Below are positions 7,419 through 13,379 of a DNA stretch of 13,800 nucleotides, piece after piece. The notes under the pieces were generated by a model. That model ran no database searches. It saw only the letters and a list, made by a program, of their open reading frames with translations, and was not told the origin of the DNA. The stretch is from Chloroflexi bacterium 13_1_40CM_68_21 (lineage in GTDB: Bacteria; Chloroflexota; Limnocylindria; P2-11E), in NCBI GenBank assembly GCA_001917735.1, contig MNEO01000086.1:1-13800 (forward strand), given 5' to 3'. Both the position numbers and the translations under genes were made by a program. Numbering within the stretch: position 1 is the stretch's first letter; each line of letters opens with the position of its first letter.

Positions 7419-8246
7419 GTGGGAGATACCGCTGACCGGCCGATAGGCCTGTTCGACTCGGGCGTCGGCGGGCTGACCGTACTCGGCGAGCTGCGCCGCC
7501 AGCTCCCGAACGAGTCGACGCTCTATCTCGGCGACGAGGCGCGAATGCCGTATGGACCACGCGAGCCGGCCGAGGTGCTCTCGTTCACACGCGAGGCCAT
7601 GCGGTGGTTCGCCGGGCGCGACTGCAAGCTGGTGGTCATCGCGTGCAACACCGCGACGTCGGTCGCGCTCGAGGCGGTCCGCGAAGACTCAGCCGTGCCG
7701 ATCATCGGCGTCATCCGTCCGGGGGCCGCGGCGGCCCTGACGGCGACCGCGCGCCGCGCGATCGGCGTGCTCGCGACCGCCCTCACGGTGCGCTCGGGCG
7801 CGTATATCCGTGCGCTCCGCGATCTCGATCCTCTCGTGGACGTTGCGCAGCAGGCGTGCCCGAAGCTCGTCCCGCTCGTTGAGGAGGGCCGGGCCAGCAG
7901 CCCCGAGGCCGAGGACGCGGTCCGCGAATATGTCGAGCCGCTGCTGACCGAGGGCGGCGTCGTGCGGCCGGTCGTGGACACGCTGCTGCTCGGGTGTACG
8001 CATTACCCGCTGCTCCGACCGATCATCGAAAAGGTCGCCGGCCGCGACGTGCGCGTGGTCGACTCGGCCGCGACGACGGCGCTCGCCGTGCGCGAGGTGC
8101 TCGCGTCGCATCGTGTCGTGCGTGGCGAGGGCCGCGCCGAGCACCGTGTCTACTGCACCGGCTCGGCCGATCGGTTTCGTAGGGTCGCGCGCGCCATCTT
8201 CCACGACGATCCGCCGCAGGTCGAGGAGACCCGTCTCTCAGCATGA
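7419..8246 (+). CDS. murI: Glutamate racemase MurI
   Basis: MurI interconverts L- and D-glutamate without cofactor in the cytoplasm and supplies D-Glu for peptidoglycan. The 275-aa product has the full signature: GLFDSGVGGLT (Asp 13, Ser 14), the YLGDEARMPYG region, the first catalytic Cys in ACNTAT (Cys 76) and the second in LGCTHYP (Cys 193) with His 195. Length is normal. The start is GTG 7419, 8 bp after the receiver-ATPase stop. There is no recognisable ribosome-binding site, and a second out-of-frame GTG at 7417 overlaps it. The stop overlaps the ychF ATG as ATGA. Its presence in the same run as the D-Glu acylation/epimerisation genes suggests common control of D-Glu supply and salvage, which is an inference. 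Confidence 0.96.
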   Translation: MGDTADRPIGLFDSGVGGLTVLGELRRQLPNESTLYLGDEARMPYGPREPAEVLSFTREAMRWFAGRDCKLVVIACNTATSVALEAVREDSAVPIIGVIRPGAAAALTATARRAIGVLATALTVRSGAYIRALRDLDPLVDVAQQACPKLVPLVEEGRASSPEAEDAVREYVEPLLTEGGVVRPVVDTLLLGCTHYPLLRPIIEKVAGRDVRVVDSAATTALAVREVLASHRVVRGEGRAEHRVYCTGSADRFRRVARAIFHDDPPQVEETRLSA

Positions 8247-9349
8247 GCGTCGTCTCGGCGATCACCGGCCTGCCGTACGTCGGAAAGACCACGCTTTTCA
8301 ACCTCCTGACCGGAGCGCACGCCGCCACCGGCTCGTTCTCGGGTGCGGAAGCGGAGACGAACGTGGGAGTGGCCAAGGTGCCGGACGACCGCGTCGACCG
8401 GCTCGCGGCGCTCTACCACCCGAAGAAGACGACGCATGCGGAGGTGATGTACCGCGACCTCGGGCTCGCGCACGCTGAGAAGGCGGGTCAGGGCATCTCG
8501 CCGCAGAAGCTCGGGGACCTGCGGACGGCGGACGCCCTCGTCCACGTGGTGCGGGCTTTCGATGACCCGTCGGTCCCGCACGTCGACGGATCTGTGGATC
8601 CGGTGCGCGATCTCGCCGCGGTGGAGCTCGAGCTGCTCTTCGCGGATCACGGAGTGGTCGAGCGCCGACTGGAGCGCCTCGACCCCGAGCTACGCAGCGC
8701 CAAAGGGATCGAGCGCGAAGCGAAGGAGCGGGAGAAGGCGGTGCTGAAAAGAGCGCTCGCGGCGCTCGACGCCGAGCGGCCGCTCCGCGATCTGGATCTC
8801 GACGCGGAAGAGGAAAAGGCAATTCGCGGTTTCCGCTTTCTCACGCGGATGCCTGTCCTGCTCGCCGTCAATCTCGACGAGGCGGACGTCGCCGCTCCCG
8901 AGAAGATCCTCGCTCCGGTGCGCGCCGCGGCGGGGGCGCACCGGGCGAGCGCGGTGGTCCCGGTCTGCGCCAAGCTTGAGGCTGAGATCGCCGAGCTCCC
9001 GCTCGACGAAGCCGCTTCGTTCCGGAAGGAGATCGGCCTCTCCGAGCCGGCGCTCGACCGGCTGATCCGTGCGACGTACGAGCTGCTCGGGCTCTGCTCG
9101 TTCTTCACGACGGGCGAGGACGAGGTGCGCGCCTGGACGGTGCCCTGCGGCACTCCCGCGCAGCAAGCGGCCGGCGCGATCCACACGGATCTCGAGCGTG
9201 GCTTCATCCGCGCCGAGGTCATCAAATGGGACGACCTCCTGAAGGCAGGGAGCGAGGCCGAGGCGAAACGGCAGGGGATCATGCGGATAGAGGGCAAGCA
9301 GCACCCGATAAAGGACGGCGAGATCATGCACGTCCTCTTTAATGTTTGA
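8243..9349 (+). CDS. ychF: YchF/OLA1-family nucleotide-binding protein with altered G3 motif
   Basis: The 368-aa product has the YchF order: G1 GLPYVGKT (9-16), ETNVGVAKVPD (38-48), the helical insertion (about 130-195), the ATP-type specificity motif NLDE (210-213) in place of NKxD, and a C-terminal TGS domain starting near LCSFFTTGEDEVRAWT and ending GEIMHVLFNV. YchF proteins are ribosome-associated ATPases/GTPases tied to translation and stress. Two things are unusual. G1 has Tyr-Val-Gly-Lys-Thr in place of Asn-Val-Gly-Lys-Ser, and the normal DIAGL G3 block with its following glycine-rich loop is replaced by YRDLGLAHAEKAGQG (70-84), without the DxxG spacing. The catalytic loop may therefore be impaired or rebuilt. 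Start ATG 8243 overlaps the murI stop; its 3' end overlaps the kinase gene by 8 nt. Confidence 0.88.
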   Translation: MSVVSAITGLPYVGKTTLFNLLTGAHAATGSFSGAEAETNVGVAKVPDDRVDRLAALYHPKKTTHAEVMYRDLGLAHAEKAGQGISPQKLGDLRTADALVHVVRAFDDPSVPHVDGSVDPVRDLAAVELELLFADHGVVERRLERLDPELRSAKGIEREAKEREKAVLKRALAALDAERPLRDLDLDAEEEKAIRGFRFLTRMPVLLAVNLDEADVAAPEKILAPVRAAAGAHRASAVVPVCAKLEAEIAELPLDEAASFRKEIGLSEPALDRLIRATYELLGLCSFFTTGEDEVRAWTVPCGTPAQQAAGAIHTDLERGFIRAEVIKWDDLLKAGSEAEAKRQGIMRIEGKQHPIKDGEIMHVLFNV

Positions 9350-10247
9350 TCTCGTCGCGATCGGGCACGCGGCACGCGACGAGTTCGAGGGCGATCCCGA
9401 ATGGCGCATCGGGGGCACGGCGGTGTACGCGGCCGCGGCGGCTGCGCGGCTCGGGGATCGCGTCGCGCTTCTGACCCGCGCCGGGCCGAAGGAACGCGAG
9501 CGGCTGGCCGCACGGTGCGCCGAGCTCGGGATCGAGCTGCACGCACTCGACAGCGAGACCACCACGACGTTCGCGTTCCGATACGTCGATGGGAAGCGCA
9601 GGCTGCGCCTCAAATCGCGCGCCCGCGGCATCGGGGCGGAGGCCATTCCGGCGCCTCTCCGCAAGACCCGCAGCGTGGTGCTCGCGTCTATCGCCCATGA
9701 GCTCGATCCATCGCTCTTCGACACGTTCGCCGACGTGCCGCGCGTGCTCGCGGCGCAGGGCTACCTTCGCTCCTGGGACGCCGATGGCTCGATCCGCCGT
9801 CGCGAATGGGACGACGCGCAAGACATCCTGCGCCGCGTCGCCGTCGCGGTCGTCAGCGAGGAGGACATCGAGGGTAATCTCGATCTTGCGCGTGGCTGGG
9901 CGAGCGCCGCGCCGGTGATCGTCACGGTCGCGGAGCGCGGCGCGATCCTGCTACGCGGCGGGCGGGAGATCCTCGTCCCGGGGTACGCGGCGGATCGCGT
10001 CGTCGACCCGACGGGCGCCGGGGACGCCTTCTGCGCCGGGCTTGCCCTCTCGCTCGCTGACCGGAACGATCTGGAACAGGCGACGCGCTACGCCAACGCC
10101 GTCGCGTCCTTCGCCGTCGAGGCGGTCGGAGTCGCCGGTCTTGCGACGCGGGACGAGGTAGAGGCGCGGATGCGCGCTCACACTCCGTCCTCGTCCGTAT
10201 CGCGCACGCCCTCCGGCGGCGCTCCTCCGGGGCGGACGATTCCGTAG
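9342..10247 (+). CDS. PfkB-family sugar/nucleoside kinase
   Basis: This is a 301-aa ribokinase-like kinase. An N-terminal strand, FDLVAIGHAARDEF, leads into the substrate-binding GG motif RIGGTAVYAAAAAARLG (22-38). The C-terminal signature DPTGAGDAFCAG (222-233) contains the catalytic Asp 228 and the anion hole. The middle part is diverged, so the sugar substrate cannot be named. ATG 9342 lies inside the end of ychF (8-nt overlap), making this the last gene of the plus-strand operon. After about residue 275 the sequence (SSSVSRTPSGGAPP) is antisense to the end of a minus-strand gene and probably has no function; the folded kinase ends before it. Confidence 0.87.
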   Translation: MFDLVAIGHAARDEFEGDPEWRIGGTAVYAAAAAARLGDRVALLTRAGPKERERLAARCAELGIELHALDSETTTTFAFRYVDGKRRLRLKSRARGIGAEAIPAPLRKTRSVVLASIAHELDPSLFDTFADVPRVLAAQGYLRSWDADGSIRRREWDDAQDILRRVAVAVVSEEDIEGNLDLARGWASAAPVIVTVAERGAILLRGGREILVPGYAADRVVDPTGAGDAFCAGLALSLADRNDLEQATRYANAVASFAVEAVGVAGLATRDEVEARMRAHTPSSSVSRTPSGGAPPGRTIP

Positions 10248-10453
10248 TCATCCTCGACCGGCGCTGAGAGCTCGAGCCCCGCGGACCGCATGTGCTCGAG
10301 CTCGTGGGCGTAGTCGCGCAGCTTCTGCGCGGCATCGGTCAAGGTCTGTGCGCCGTCCAGCGCCCACTTCCCTCGGATCGTCACGCTGCCGCACTCGGGG
10401 CACTCGTAGATCGGATCGCCGTGCGCGGGCTCTTCAAGCTCGCTCTCGTTCAT
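10178..10453 (-). CDS. Small acidic CPECG protein of unknown function
   Basis: The 91-aa product has one zinc-knuckle half-site, YECPECGSVTIRGKW (about 16-30), then a helical stretch rich in Glu and Leu and an acidic tail. There is no second Cys pair, so metal binding would need a dimer or a partner. It is not a family I recognise. The start is well supported: AGGAGG at 10458-10463 on the minus strand, 4 nt before the ATG, is the best Shine-Dalgarno site in the window. It lies 46 bp downstream of the solute-binding lipoprotein gene on the same strand, so the two are probably co-transcribed. Its last 70 bp overlap the 3' end of the kinase gene in antisense. Confidence 0.7.
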   Translation of the reverse strand: MNESELEEPAHGDPIYECPECGSVTIRGKWALDGAQTLTDAAQKLRDYAHELEHMRSAGLELSAPVEDDYGIVRPGGAPPEGVRDTDEDGV

Positions 10454-10456
10454 TCG

Positions 10457-10464
10457 TCCTCCTC
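10457..10464 (-). promoter_or_regulatory. Strong ribosome-binding site of the CPECG gene
   Basis: GAGGAGGA on the minus strand ends 3 nt before the ATG at 10453, with the AGGAGG core 4 nt away. It is near-perfect complement to the 16S tail and supports both the reality and the start of this short gene. Most other genes here lack such a site. Confidence 0.7.
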
Positions 10465-10499
10465 GATAAGACGATTTGTAGATCGGAAGTCGCTTGCGG

Positions 10500-11396
10500 T
10501 CATTGGGAGGGAGTGGTCTTGGTCTCTCCCGAGTACGTCTTGATGTCCTGCGCGTAGAGGCGCGCCCAGGTGCCGTCGCGGATCGCGTCGGCGAGCCAGG
10601 CGTTGAGGAAGGGGAGGAACCCCTGCCGGTCGCCGGCGGCGTTCTTTTTCATCCCGATCGAGTAGCGCTCCGTGGTCACGAACCTTCCGACAAGCTTCGT
10701 GTCCGGGTCGAGCTTGACGAGGTTCCAGAGGATGGCCTCGTCCGCGCCGATGGCGTCGACCTGTCCTTGCCGGAGCGCTCCGAGGCAGGACGCGTACGTG
10801 TCGAGCGCAAGCGTCCGGGCGAACGCGCTCGCTTCCACGACATGCTCGGCGACGGCGGTGTCGCGCTGCACGCAGACCGTCTGCGTGTCGAGGTCCGGCA
10901 GGTCCTTGATCTCGGCGTTCGAAGACTTGACCAGAATGCGTTCGCCGGTCAGGAAGTACGGGTCGGTCAGGTCGATCGGCGCGTCGGACCCCGTACCGGC
11001 CGCCGGCGCGGCGAGCCGCGCGATGGTCACATCGGCCCGCAGGGTCGTGAGAGCGGAGACCGCGGTCGTCGGGTCGACTGAGACCCATTCGATCACCGAG
11101 TCGGGGTCTTGTTGCGGGCCGAAGATGGCCTTCGCGAGCTCACGGCCCAGATCGACCTCGAAGCCCGTGCGCAGACCGCTGGAGTCATGCACCGCAAACG
11201 GGATCGCCTTGTCGAGCACCCCGATCCTGATCCTGCCCTTCGTCTGCAGCGCGTACATGTAGGTGGCGAGCTCGAACCTGGGCCGAGCCGAGGTCGCCCG
11301 CGGGGTCGGAGTGGGCGTCTCCTCCGGGGGCTGCGGGATGCACGCCGCGATCGCGATCGCGAGCAGCGTCAGAACCGCGGGGTAGCGCGCGTTCAT
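10500..11396 (-). CDS. Family-3 (polar amino acid-type) ABC solute-binding lipoprotein
   Basis: The 298-aa product starts with a lipoprotein signal: MNARYP, a hydrophobic stretch and the lipobox IAAC (Cys 19). A Pro/Thr-rich linker follows (20-34), then a periplasmic-binding-protein fold. Landmarks are IRIGVLDKAIPF, FEVDLGRELAKAIFG, DLTDPYFLTGERILV, VCVQRDTAV and GQVDAIGADEAI, in the order typical of SBP_bac_3 proteins that bind glutamate, glutamine, other amino acids or opines. No permease or ATPase gene is adjacent, so it is an orphan that would work with a remote transporter or a sensor. The ATG at 11396 is chosen because the signal peptide begins there; the frame is open far upstream but that part is antisense to the hydrolase gene. 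It has no Shine-Dalgarno site, and a TANNNT box lies 6 nt before the ATG. Confidence 0.9.
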   Translation of the reverse strand: MNARYPAVLTLLAIAIAACIPQPPEETPTPTPRATSARPRFELATYMYALQTKGRIRIGVLDKAIPFAVHDSSGLRTGFEVDLGRELAKAIFGPQQDPDSVIEWVSVDPTTAVSALTTLRADVTIARLAAPAAGTGSDAPIDLTDPYFLTGERILVKSSNAEIKDLPDLDTQTVCVQRDTAVAEHVVEASAFARTLALDTYASCLGALRQGQVDAIGADEAILWNLVKLDPDTKLVGRFVTTERYSIGMKKNAAGDRQGFLPFLNAWLADAIRDGTWARLYAQDIKTYSGETKTTPSQ

Positions 11397-11402
11397 GGAG
11401 CG

Positions 11403-11408
11403 AGCGTA
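11403..11408 (-). promoter_or_regulatory. TANNNT -10-like box for the solute-binding lipoprotein gene
   Basis: On the minus strand TACGCT is followed by 6 nt and then the ATG at 11396. This places the expected transcription start at or beside the start codon, matching leaderless promoters of high-GC bacteria. No Shine-Dalgarno site is present. Short motif, so weak evidence on its own. Confidence 0.4.
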
Positions 11409-11435
11409 CCGGTCGTCCGCGGCCGCGCCGTGAAC

Positions 11436-11441
11436 TAGGCT
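11436..11441 (+). promoter_or_regulatory. TANNNT -10-like box for the serine hydrolase gene
   Basis: TAGGCT is followed by 7 nt and then the GTG at 11449, again placing the transcription start at the start codon. It mirrors the minus-strand box in the same 52-bp divergent gap, which strengthens both calls. No clear -35 element was found. Confidence 0.42.
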
Positions 11442-11448
11442 CGCGAGT

Positions 11449-12255
11449 GTGGACGACTTCGGACCCGCGCGGTCCGGGCTTGCGTCGTTCCCCGGCGAGG
11501 CCGCGGCGTTCGCCTGCGACGATCGCGGCGGAGAGCTCTTCGCGGAGCGGGCCGATGAGGTCTTTCCCGCGGCGTCGGTGATCAAGCTGCCCCTCGTGAT
11601 GGCGCTATACGCCGACGCCGCGCGCGGCGAGATCGATCTCGGCGAGCGCGTGAGGGTCGGGGACCGGGTCGACGGCACCGGTGTCTTGCGGCACATGCGC
11701 GACGTAGAGGCGGCGTCGCTGCGGGACCTCGCGATGCTGTCGATCATCGTCTCGGACAACACCGCGACGAATCTGCTCGTCGATCGCTTCGGACTGGAGC
11801 GAGTCAACGAGCGGATGCGCGAGTGGGGCTGCTCGGAGAGCCGCTTCGCGCGGAAGATGTACGACTTCGATGCCGCCAAGTGCGGCAAGGAGAACTTCAT
11901 GACCGCGCGCGAGACCGCGTCGCTGCTGCTGCGGCTCTTGCGCGGCGGCTGCGGCGACCGCGCCACAAGCGACGCCGTGCTCGCCATCCTCGACGAGTGT
12001 CAGGACCGCACGATGCTTCGGCGTTACCTGCCGTACGGCGCGAAGGTGGCGCACAAGACGGGGACGCTCGACGAGTCGCGCAACGACGCGGCGATCGTCC
12101 GCGGCGAGCGGCCCGTGGTGGTCGCCGCGTTCAGCCGGAAGGTGAGCGACCCAGGCGCGGCGGTGTCCTGGCTCGGTCTTCTCGGCTGGTGCGCGTACCG
12201 CGCCGCGGGGAATCCGGGCGCGGCTCTTCCCCCGGAGCTCGTGCGTACGGCATGA
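11449..12255 (+). CDS. Class A beta-lactamase-fold serine hydrolase, no signal peptide
   Basis: The 268-aa product has the penicillin-recognising triad of motifs: SVIK (Ser 43, Lys 46), SDN (102-104) and KTG (203-205), in a domain of normal class A length. The Glu166 region is not the usual ExxLN; instead KENFMTARET (147-156) leads straight into the next helix, so the deacylating water may be positioned differently or missing. The N-terminus (DDFGPARSG) is not hydrophobic and no export signal is seen, which is odd for a beta-lactamase and suggests a cytoplasmic esterase/amidase/peptidase, or a start misjudged. GTG 11449 is chosen because a TANNNT box lies 7 nt upstream and the frame before it is not family-like. 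An FtsB-like gene follows after 7 bp. Confidence 0.85.
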   Translation: MDDFGPARSGLASFPGEAAAFACDDRGGELFAERADEVFPAASVIKLPLVMALYADAARGEIDLGERVRVGDRVDGTGVLRHMRDVEAASLRDLAMLSIIVSDNTATNLLVDRFGLERVNERMREWGCSESRFARKMYDFDAAKCGKENFMTARETASLLLRLLRGGCGDRATSDAVLAILDECQDRTMLRRYLPYGAKVAHKTGTLDESRNDAAIVRGERPVVVAAFSRKVSDPGAAVSWLGLLGWCAYRAAGNPGAALPPELVRTA

Positions 12256-12262
12256 TTCGCGC

Positions 12263-12658
12263 GTGAGAGGGCGCGCCGGTCATCTGCGCGATCGACGTGG
12301 TCGGCGAATGGGCCGTTCGCTCGCCGCGCTTGCCCTGTCGCTTGGGGGGCTTGTGCTGGCCGCGGCGTTCGTTGGCATCACCGTGCAGGGGAACGCCATC
12401 GCGCGCGAGATCGCGGTCTTTCGCGCGGACATCGCGGCTGCGCAGGCGGAGCGGGTCGTGCGAACAGCGCACATCGGCGAGCAGCAGACGCCGGATTACG
12501 TGAGGGAAAAGGCGCGGGACTACGGCTACATCGGCCCAAATGAGTCGCTCATCGCCGTTGAGGGGAGCGGGCAGACGAGCGGCTCGTCGCCGGGGGCCGC
12601 TCCCGCCAGCTTCTCGCGGATAGCGCGCTGGATCACGTTCTTCTTCGGCACGCGCTGA
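12263..12658 (+). CDS. FtsB/DivIC-like septum formation initiator protein
   Basis: The product is a 131-aa bitopic membrane protein: a basic N-terminus, one membrane segment (about 18-41), a short helical stretch with coiled-coil character (45-72), then the FtsB/DivIC-like extracytoplasmic motif YVREKARDYGYIGPNESLI (79-97). Proteins of this type join the divisome and help recruit late division proteins. The C-terminal tail is low-complexity Ser/Gly/Ala followed by an unusual aromatic end (WITFFFG). The start is GTG 12263, 7 bp after the hydrolase stop; ATG 12308 in the same frame gives a tidier 116-aa protein and is a good alternative. No Shine-Dalgarno site precedes either. Confidence 0.75.
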   Translation: MRGRAGHLRDRRGRRMGRSLAALALSLGGLVLAAAFVGITVQGNAIAREIAVFRADIAAAQAERVVRTAHIGEQQTPDYVREKARDYGYIGPNESLIAVEGSGQTSGSSPGAAPASFSRIARWITFFFGTR

Positions 12659-12694
12659 TCTCACGGGCTCTTTAGGGTCGCTGCTCATTCGCGG

Positions 12695-12700
12695 TAGAAT
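12695..12700 (+). promoter_or_regulatory. -10 box of the initiator tRNA gene
   Basis: TAGAAT lies 5 nt before the first base of the mature tRNA, so transcription would begin at or next to the mature 5' end. A -35 candidate at 17-bp spacing (around 12672) matches poorly. The box is one of the few AT-rich hexamers in this GC-rich stretch. Confidence 0.5.
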
Positions 12701-12705
12701 TGTCA

Positions 12706-12777
12706 TGCGGGATGGAGCAGCGGTAGCTCGACGGGCTCATAACCCGTAGGTCGTTGGTTCGAATCCAACTCCCGCAA
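12706..12777 (+). tRNA. Initiator tRNA-Met (CAT)
   Basis: A complete cloverleaf without encoded CCA: acceptor strands TGCGGGA and TCCCGCA, D stem GAGC/GCTC, anticodon stem ACGGG/CCCGT around loop CTCATAA (anticodon CAT), T stem GTTGG/CCAAC with loop TTCGAAT, and discriminator A. Initiator identity rests on the three consecutive G:C pairs at the bottom of the anticodon stem and the A11:U24 purine-pyrimidine pair in the D stem. Unlike the usual C1:A72 mismatch, position 1 is U and could pair weakly with A72. The D loop is two nucleotides shorter than in the E. coli initiator. Confidence 0.95.
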
Positions 12778-12859
12778 CAGAGTGCGCGCTCCCAACTGCG
12801 CCGTCCTCATTCGCTCGGTCCCATTGTCACGAGCCTGCTCGTCTGGTAGATGTCGCTTG

Positions 12860-13379
12860 GTGCCGTACCTCGATCTCGAACGCCGGCGGGCGTATGGGCG
12901 CGCGTGGATCGCCCGGAACAAAGAGAAAGCGCGCGATGCCATGCGGCGCTGGCGGTCACACCATCGCGAGGATGACCGCTCAAACAAGCGCGACTATTAC
13001 TCTCGGAATCGCGAACGCGTCAAGGCAGCGGTCCTCGCGTATCGGCGGGCGAACCCGGAGATAGTCCGTGTGGTTCGGACGCTGCGCCGAGCCCGCGAGC
13101 TCGCTGCTGAAGGCTATTACTCGCTCGCCGAGTGGTTAGCGCTTCTCGAACGCTACGGGCATCGCTGCGGCTACTGCGGTGCCGTTGGGAAGCTTGCCCG
13201 ATCATCGCGTGCCGCTTTCACGCGGAGGGTCGAATTGGATCTCGAACATCATTCCGGCGTGCCGGCGCTGCAATACCCGCAAGCGGACGGCGACGGAGAC
13301 CGAATACCGGGCACGGCTCGCCACGGAGAAGCGCCGCGCAAGCGCGGACTACGACCGCTCCCGCGTCCTCATCATGTAG
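12860..13379 (+). pseudogene. HNH endonuclease gene broken by one frameshift
   Basis: Two frames together make one phage-type HNH nuclease. From GTG 12860 the first frame gives an Arg/Lys-rich helical region (MPYLDLERRRAYGRAW, then repeated basic blocks), [19 protein letters not shown] and GAVGKL, reaching about position 13193. The second frame then gives [29 protein letters not shown] and a basic tail, ending with TAG at 13377-13379. The expected motif set (CxxC, DHxxP, GG, CxxCN) is therefore intact but split. The shift lies in CTTGCCC around 13191-13198; dropping one base restores KLPDHR. Without correction the first frame runs past the right edge without a stop. No Shine-Dalgarno site is evident. 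A true frameshift, a sequencing error or, less likely, programmed frameshifting are possible. The 3' end overlaps the FtsH fragment by 31 bp. Confidence 0.8.

Noticed and set aside
8690..9724. 344-codon minus-strand open frame across the ychF/kinase junction
   Set aside because: Compositional shadow; both plus-strand genes have clear family motifs and no motif is seen in the antisense product.
11397..11987. Upstream extension of the lipoprotein frame opposite the serine hydrolase gene
   Set aside because: The lipoprotein signal peptide with lipobox begins at 11396, so the extension is only an open frame antisense to the hydrolase.
12706..12777. tRNA as an integration attachment site
   Set aside because: No second copy of the tRNA 3' end was found in the window and no integrase gene is present.
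12703..12987. Minus-strand open frame of 94 codons with a C-terminus containing ELDSNQRPTGYEPVE
   Set aside because: That peptide is the antisense translation of the tRNA-Met gene, a well-known false protein; the remainder is antisense to the HNH gene.
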